From: Rhizobium terricola
GTDB taxonomy: Bacteria; Pseudomonadota; Alphaproteobacteria; Rhizobiales; Rhizobiaceae
DNA: 64,000 nt
Reading direction: 5' to 3'
NCBI RefSeq assembly: GCF_012927355.1
Contig: NZ_JABBGK010000001.1
Coordinates: 1,172,649 to 1,236,648 of the forward strand
The notes under the pieces were generated by a model. It searched no databases. It was not told the DNA's origin and saw only the letters and a program-made list of their open reading frames with translations. Shown here piece after piece: positions 61,426 to 64,000 of the stretch (within the stretch, counting starts at the first letter, position 1; every line of letters begins with the position of its first letter). The position numbers were made by a program, and so were the translations under genes.

Positions 61426-62118
61426 TCACCTCCTGATGAAGTCGCCTTGGGCTACTTTGCGAGAAAAGGGGATATCTGACGCCTTGCCCGTTGCGGGGCT
61501 CAGCCTTGGCTCTGGATACGGTCCCAACCACTCCATCACGTTCTCTACTTTACCTTTGGTCACCGCCTCATTGGTGATGGCCATCGTGATGGAAGCCAAC
61601 CGGTAGCCCGGCCCGAACGAGGCCTCGAGATCGGCGGGATCGACCAATTTCACACTGGCAGGATCATCGATGTCGCCGAAGGTGACCAGCAAAGGATACT
61701 GGTCCGGTGTCAGCGTGCGTATCTCCCCGCCGCTCCATGAACCCCGTGCCGCGGCCGGCAGAAAGGCCCGAATGGCAGCCCAACTGTGCTTGGGCATCTT
61801 GTCGGGCGCGAAGACGGACAGTGCGCGGAAGTCCGACCCTGGCAGGAGAGCGAAAAGGTAGCGGCCGCCGGGAAGCCAAACGACCGTCGCCTCGCCCCGA
61901 AACTGGTGACCGGCACCCGGCATGTCCGGCAGCAACTTCGGGCTGCTGCTCCATTCGACGGCGACGACGGAGGAACCCGTTACAGGCCCGTCGGGCGTCT
62001 CGACGGTGACCGTGAGCTTCTGATGCCACGAATAGACCGGATAGATCGCCCGCCAGCAGACCATGACCGCGGCGATTACCGCAATCACCTTCAAGAACCG
62101 ATCGAACCAGAGTTTCAT
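61426..62118 (-). CDS. Hypothetical membrane-anchored protein
   Basis: A 230-residue protein with one N-terminal helix (RFLKVIAVIAAVMVCWRAIY) and a large extracytoplasmic part with no recognisable motif. GAGGGAAG precedes the ATG at 62118. It lies directly upstream of the decayed lipase-like gene on the same strand; the two may have formed a unit, with this protein as partner or immunity factor (inference). Codon use is close to the chromosome. Function unknown. Confidence 0.6.
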   Translation of the reverse strand: MKLWFDRFLKVIAVIAAVMVCWRAIYPVYSWHQKLTVTVETPDGPVTGSSVVAVEWSSSPKLLPDMPGAGHQFRGEATVVWLPGGRYLFALLPGSDFRALSVFAPDKMPKHSWAAIRAFLPAAARGSWSGGEIRTLTPDQYPLLVTFGDIDDPASVKLVDPADLEASFGPGYRLASITMAITNEAVTKGKVENVMEWLGPYPEPRLSPATGKASDIPFSRKVAQGDFIRR

Positions 62119-62248
62119 GGGCAACTTCCCTCGCGGCTATGTACAACCGCATCCTGAGCCTTCTTAGGTCTGAAGCTTTGCCACATTCTTTATCCTCTGC
62201 CGCTCTAGCCGCCGGGCAGGTCGGTGTCGGCTCGCCAAAGATTTGCAG

Positions 62249-62908
62249 CTAGTTGACAAGCGTCGCGCCTGCCTTTCGGCTGTCCACAAATTGAAGGAAA
62301 TCATTACCTTTGGCGGTGATCTCAACTCTCTCGTCGATCAGCAGTACAAGACCCTGGCTTCGCAGGTATGCGCTCCACCGTTCGAAACCCCATTCCGCAA
62401 ACAGCTCAGGTCTTATTGGTATGACATTGTCTTCAAAATACTTTTCCGCCTCTTCCAATGAAACGGAACCCTCTGAGAGGCGCCTCAACGCATCAACCTG
62501 AGTTTTGAATATATTCGCAAATATGAATTCGAAGTCGGCGAGAACCCTGGCTTCAGCAAGAGCTCTGACCAAGAGGGGCTCCCTGCTTTCTGCTATAATG
62601 GGTGTGAGTTCCTGCTGAATCTTCTCCACCAAGTCATTGACGGTACTGAGGCGGTGCGGGCCGGCCACAAAAGGTCCGGGAGTTGCTTGAGAAGTCGGCT
62701 GCATCTCAAAATCAGCACTGGTTGGGCTGATGTTACGCAAATGCGGTATTTTTTCTCGAATTTGCTTTCTAAAGATCCATATCAAGCAAAAAACCGCTAG
62801 CGGCCAAGCAATCCCTTTCAGCAAATCCACCAGCGTCTTCGCCCAATCCAGCCAGGAGACCTCCTGTAGCTTGATCAAAAGGCTCCAAAAGCTTGAGCAG
62901 CTCTCCAT
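62249..62908 (-). CDS. Hypothetical protein with one membrane helix, AT-richer accessory gene
   Basis: A 219-residue protein beginning MESCSSFWSLLIKLQEVSW, with a membrane helix near 34-46 (GIAWPLAVFCLIWIF) and a soluble C-terminal part rich in helices (RALAEARVLADFEFIFANIF). GGAGAGGAAG before the ATG at 62908 decides the start over a longer reading. The AT-richer base use and lack of a known family mark it as accessory. Function unknown; a role in phage or toxin response is possible only by location. Confidence 0.6.
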   Translation of the reverse strand: MESCSSFWSLLIKLQEVSWLDWAKTLVDLLKGIAWPLAVFCLIWIFRKQIREKIPHLRNISPTSADFEMQPTSQATPGPFVAGPHRLSTVNDLVEKIQQELTPIIAESREPLLVRALAEARVLADFEFIFANIFKTQVDALRRLSEGSVSLEEAEKYFEDNVIPIRPELFAEWGFERWSAYLRSQGLVLLIDERVEITAKGNDFLQFVDSRKAGATLVN

Positions 62909-63200
62909 TCTTCCTCTCCATGACTTGGCTCTAATTTCAGCACGCAACACAACCTTAAGTCTTATGCCACAAACCAAGCAAATATGCAGAAGTTGTCACA
63001 ATCAAACAGGTATGAGTCAACAAGGCCACCCTCGAAGACCTTGTCCTGTTACAGACGTGTTGTAGAAAGAGGAATGGCTGCGGAAGACGCCGACGTAACG
63101 GTGCGACTTTCGGTACGTACTGACCGTTGACTACGTTCTATAGGCACAAAAAGAGCCGCCCTGCACAGAGCGGGGCCACCGCCGGCCTCCGCCGCAGCCC

Positions 63201-63638
63201 CTACAATAGCCCCAGTTCGGCGAGTTCGCGTTTGAGGTCTTCGGGCATTTCCTCGAGATTGGCGCCGGAGGCGCCGAGGTCGCGGGGGGCGGCATCGGGT
63301 TCGAGGTAGCGCCAGCCCTGGAACGGGCGGCGCGGCGCCGGTGCCACCTCGATCACTTCCGGGCCGAGGATCAGCTCGCAGCGGGAGATCCCGTCGCCGC
63401 CGGTAAAGGTCTTGATGTCGAGAAGCTTCTGCCGGGCGGCGACCTGGCCCTTGATGATCCAGTAGAGCGAACCGCCGTCGAGCAGTTCGTCGGCCCGCTT
63501 CGGCACCATGCGGGTGACATGGCTCGACTGCGGCGGCAGGCCGGCCGCGACCGCGACCAACGCGCGTTCGGCCACCCATTCGCGAAGATCGTCGAGACTG
63601 TCGGCGCCGACGCAGAGCTTGATCAGATTGAGTGTCAT
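63201..63638 (-). CDS. DUF1489 protein
   Basis: A 145-residue soluble protein of the DUF1489 family, conserved in alphaproteobacteria. It starts TLNLIKLCVGADSLDDLREW, with HVTRMVPKRADELLDGGSLYW and LLDIKTF in the middle and PFQGWRYLEPDAAPRDL near the end. Function is unknown. It is about 60 bp from the serine deaminase gene on the same strand. It marks the return to core chromosome. Confidence 0.88.
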   Translation of the reverse strand: MTLNLIKLCVGADSLDDLREWVAERALVAVAAGLPPQSSHVTRMVPKRADELLDGGSLYWIIKGQVAARQKLLDIKTFTGGDGISRCELILGPEVIEVAPAPRRPFQGWRYLEPDAAPRDLGASGANLEEMPEDLKRELAELGLL

Positions 63639-63701
63639 GGCTCTGGTGATAGCCCGCGCGGGGCCGGCGTCAAGGGCAAAGCGCCGATGACGCCCCAGCC
63701 A

Positions 63702-64000
63702 TCAACATTCGACGACGTTGACGGCGAGACCGCCGAGCGAGGTTTCCTTGTATTTCTCGCTCATGTCGTTGCCAGTCTGGCGCATGGTCTCGATGCAGGC
63801 GTCGAGCGGCACGAAGTGCTCGCCGTCGCCCTTCAGCGCCAGCGACGCGGCCGTGACCGCCTTGACCGCGCCGAGCGCATTGCGCTCGATGCAGGGCACC
63901 TGGACGAGGCCGGCGACCGGGTCGCAGGTCATGCCGAGGTGATGCTCCAGCGCAATCTCGGCGGCGTTCTCGATCTGCTCGGGGCTGCCGCCCATCACGG
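63702..64000 (-). CDS. sdaA: L-serine ammonia-lyase, C-terminal part (gene continues outside window)
   Basis: The last ~99 codons of a single-chain iron-sulfur L-serine dehydratase that converts serine to pyruvate and ammonia. The sequence holds a cluster Cys in [19 protein letters not shown], then AVTAASLAL and the C-terminal [17 protein letters not shown], which ends in the cluster-linked Cys tail. The gene begins to the right of the window, so the N-terminal domain is not seen. Serine made from methylene-tetrahydrofolate and glycine could feed it, but adjacency to the folate genes is far. Confidence 0.9.
   Translation of the reverse strand, partial: VMGGSPEQIENAAEIALEHHLGMTCDPVAGLVQVPCIERNALGAVKAVTAASLALKGDGEHFVPLDACIETMRQTGNDMSEKYKETSLGGLAVNVVEC

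Overview
The window is high-GC DNA with the gene content of an alphaproteobacterium of the Rhizobiales, most likely a Rhizobiaceae member. Pointers are an ExoD-family protein, DUF1127 mini-proteins beside a VtlR/LsrB-like LysR regulator, a long rhizobial-type UvrB, DUF1489, a betaine ABC importer next to a betaine-homocysteine methyltransferase, and short palindromic intergenic repeats of the rhizobial kind. No replication origin, rRNA, tRNA, CRISPR array or complete transposon was found. The species cannot be named from the sequence alone.

Layout. (1) 0-7 kb: a ribitol catabolic unit, with D-ribulokinase, ribitol 2-dehydrogenase and a three-part ABC importer on the minus strand. A divergent LacI-type regulator and a perfect 34-bp palindromic operator sit at the head. 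(2) 7-13.6 kb: a two-component system diverging from a small PepSY protein, an acidic His/Asp-rich periplasmic protein, a DUF2271 protein, a PepSY-transmembrane/flavodoxin/ferredoxin-reductase fusion and ApbE. Together these suggest NADPH-driven electron transfer across the inner membrane to periplasmic flavin. (3) 14-16 kb: cobyric acid synthase and small ORFs. (4) 16.6-34.6 kb: one-carbon metabolism of methylated amines. It starts with a betaine-type ABC importer and betaine-homocysteine methyltransferase. These are followed by an MttB-superfamily methyltransferase without pyrrolysine, its corrinoid protein, DUF1638, a MetV-like/MetF-like methylenetetrahydrofolate reductase pair, a methyltetrahydrofolate:corrinoid methyltransferase and a [2Fe-2S] corrinoid-activating protein. 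Several small conserved proteins of unknown role are interspersed. (5) 34.6-50.9 kb: regulators and housekeeping genes, including MocR plus a flavoprotein, DsrE, LysR plus two DUF1127 proteins, a GlxA-type AraC regulator, a TauE/SafE permease, a chemoreceptor and two c-di-GMP proteins. (6) 51-64 kb: core genes (uvrB, a J-domain protein, cold shock protein, dusA, DUF1489, sdaA) interrupted by accessory DNA. The accessory part holds palindromic repeats, an AT-rich two-gene module of unknown function at 56.1-57.5 kb and a decayed lipase-like gene.

How the central region probably works. Betaine enters through the importer. One methyl group goes to homocysteine through the betaine-homocysteine enzyme, or to the Co(I) corrinoid protein through the MttB-type enzyme. 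The methyl is then passed to tetrahydrofolate and oxidised by the MetV/MetF pair. The [2Fe-2S]/DUF4445 protein rescues oxidised cobalt, and CobQ helps make the cobamide. Four of these proteins carry similar Gly/Arg-rich tails, which is the most unexplained feature of the region. Functions are inferred from motifs and remembered family features; no database search was possible.
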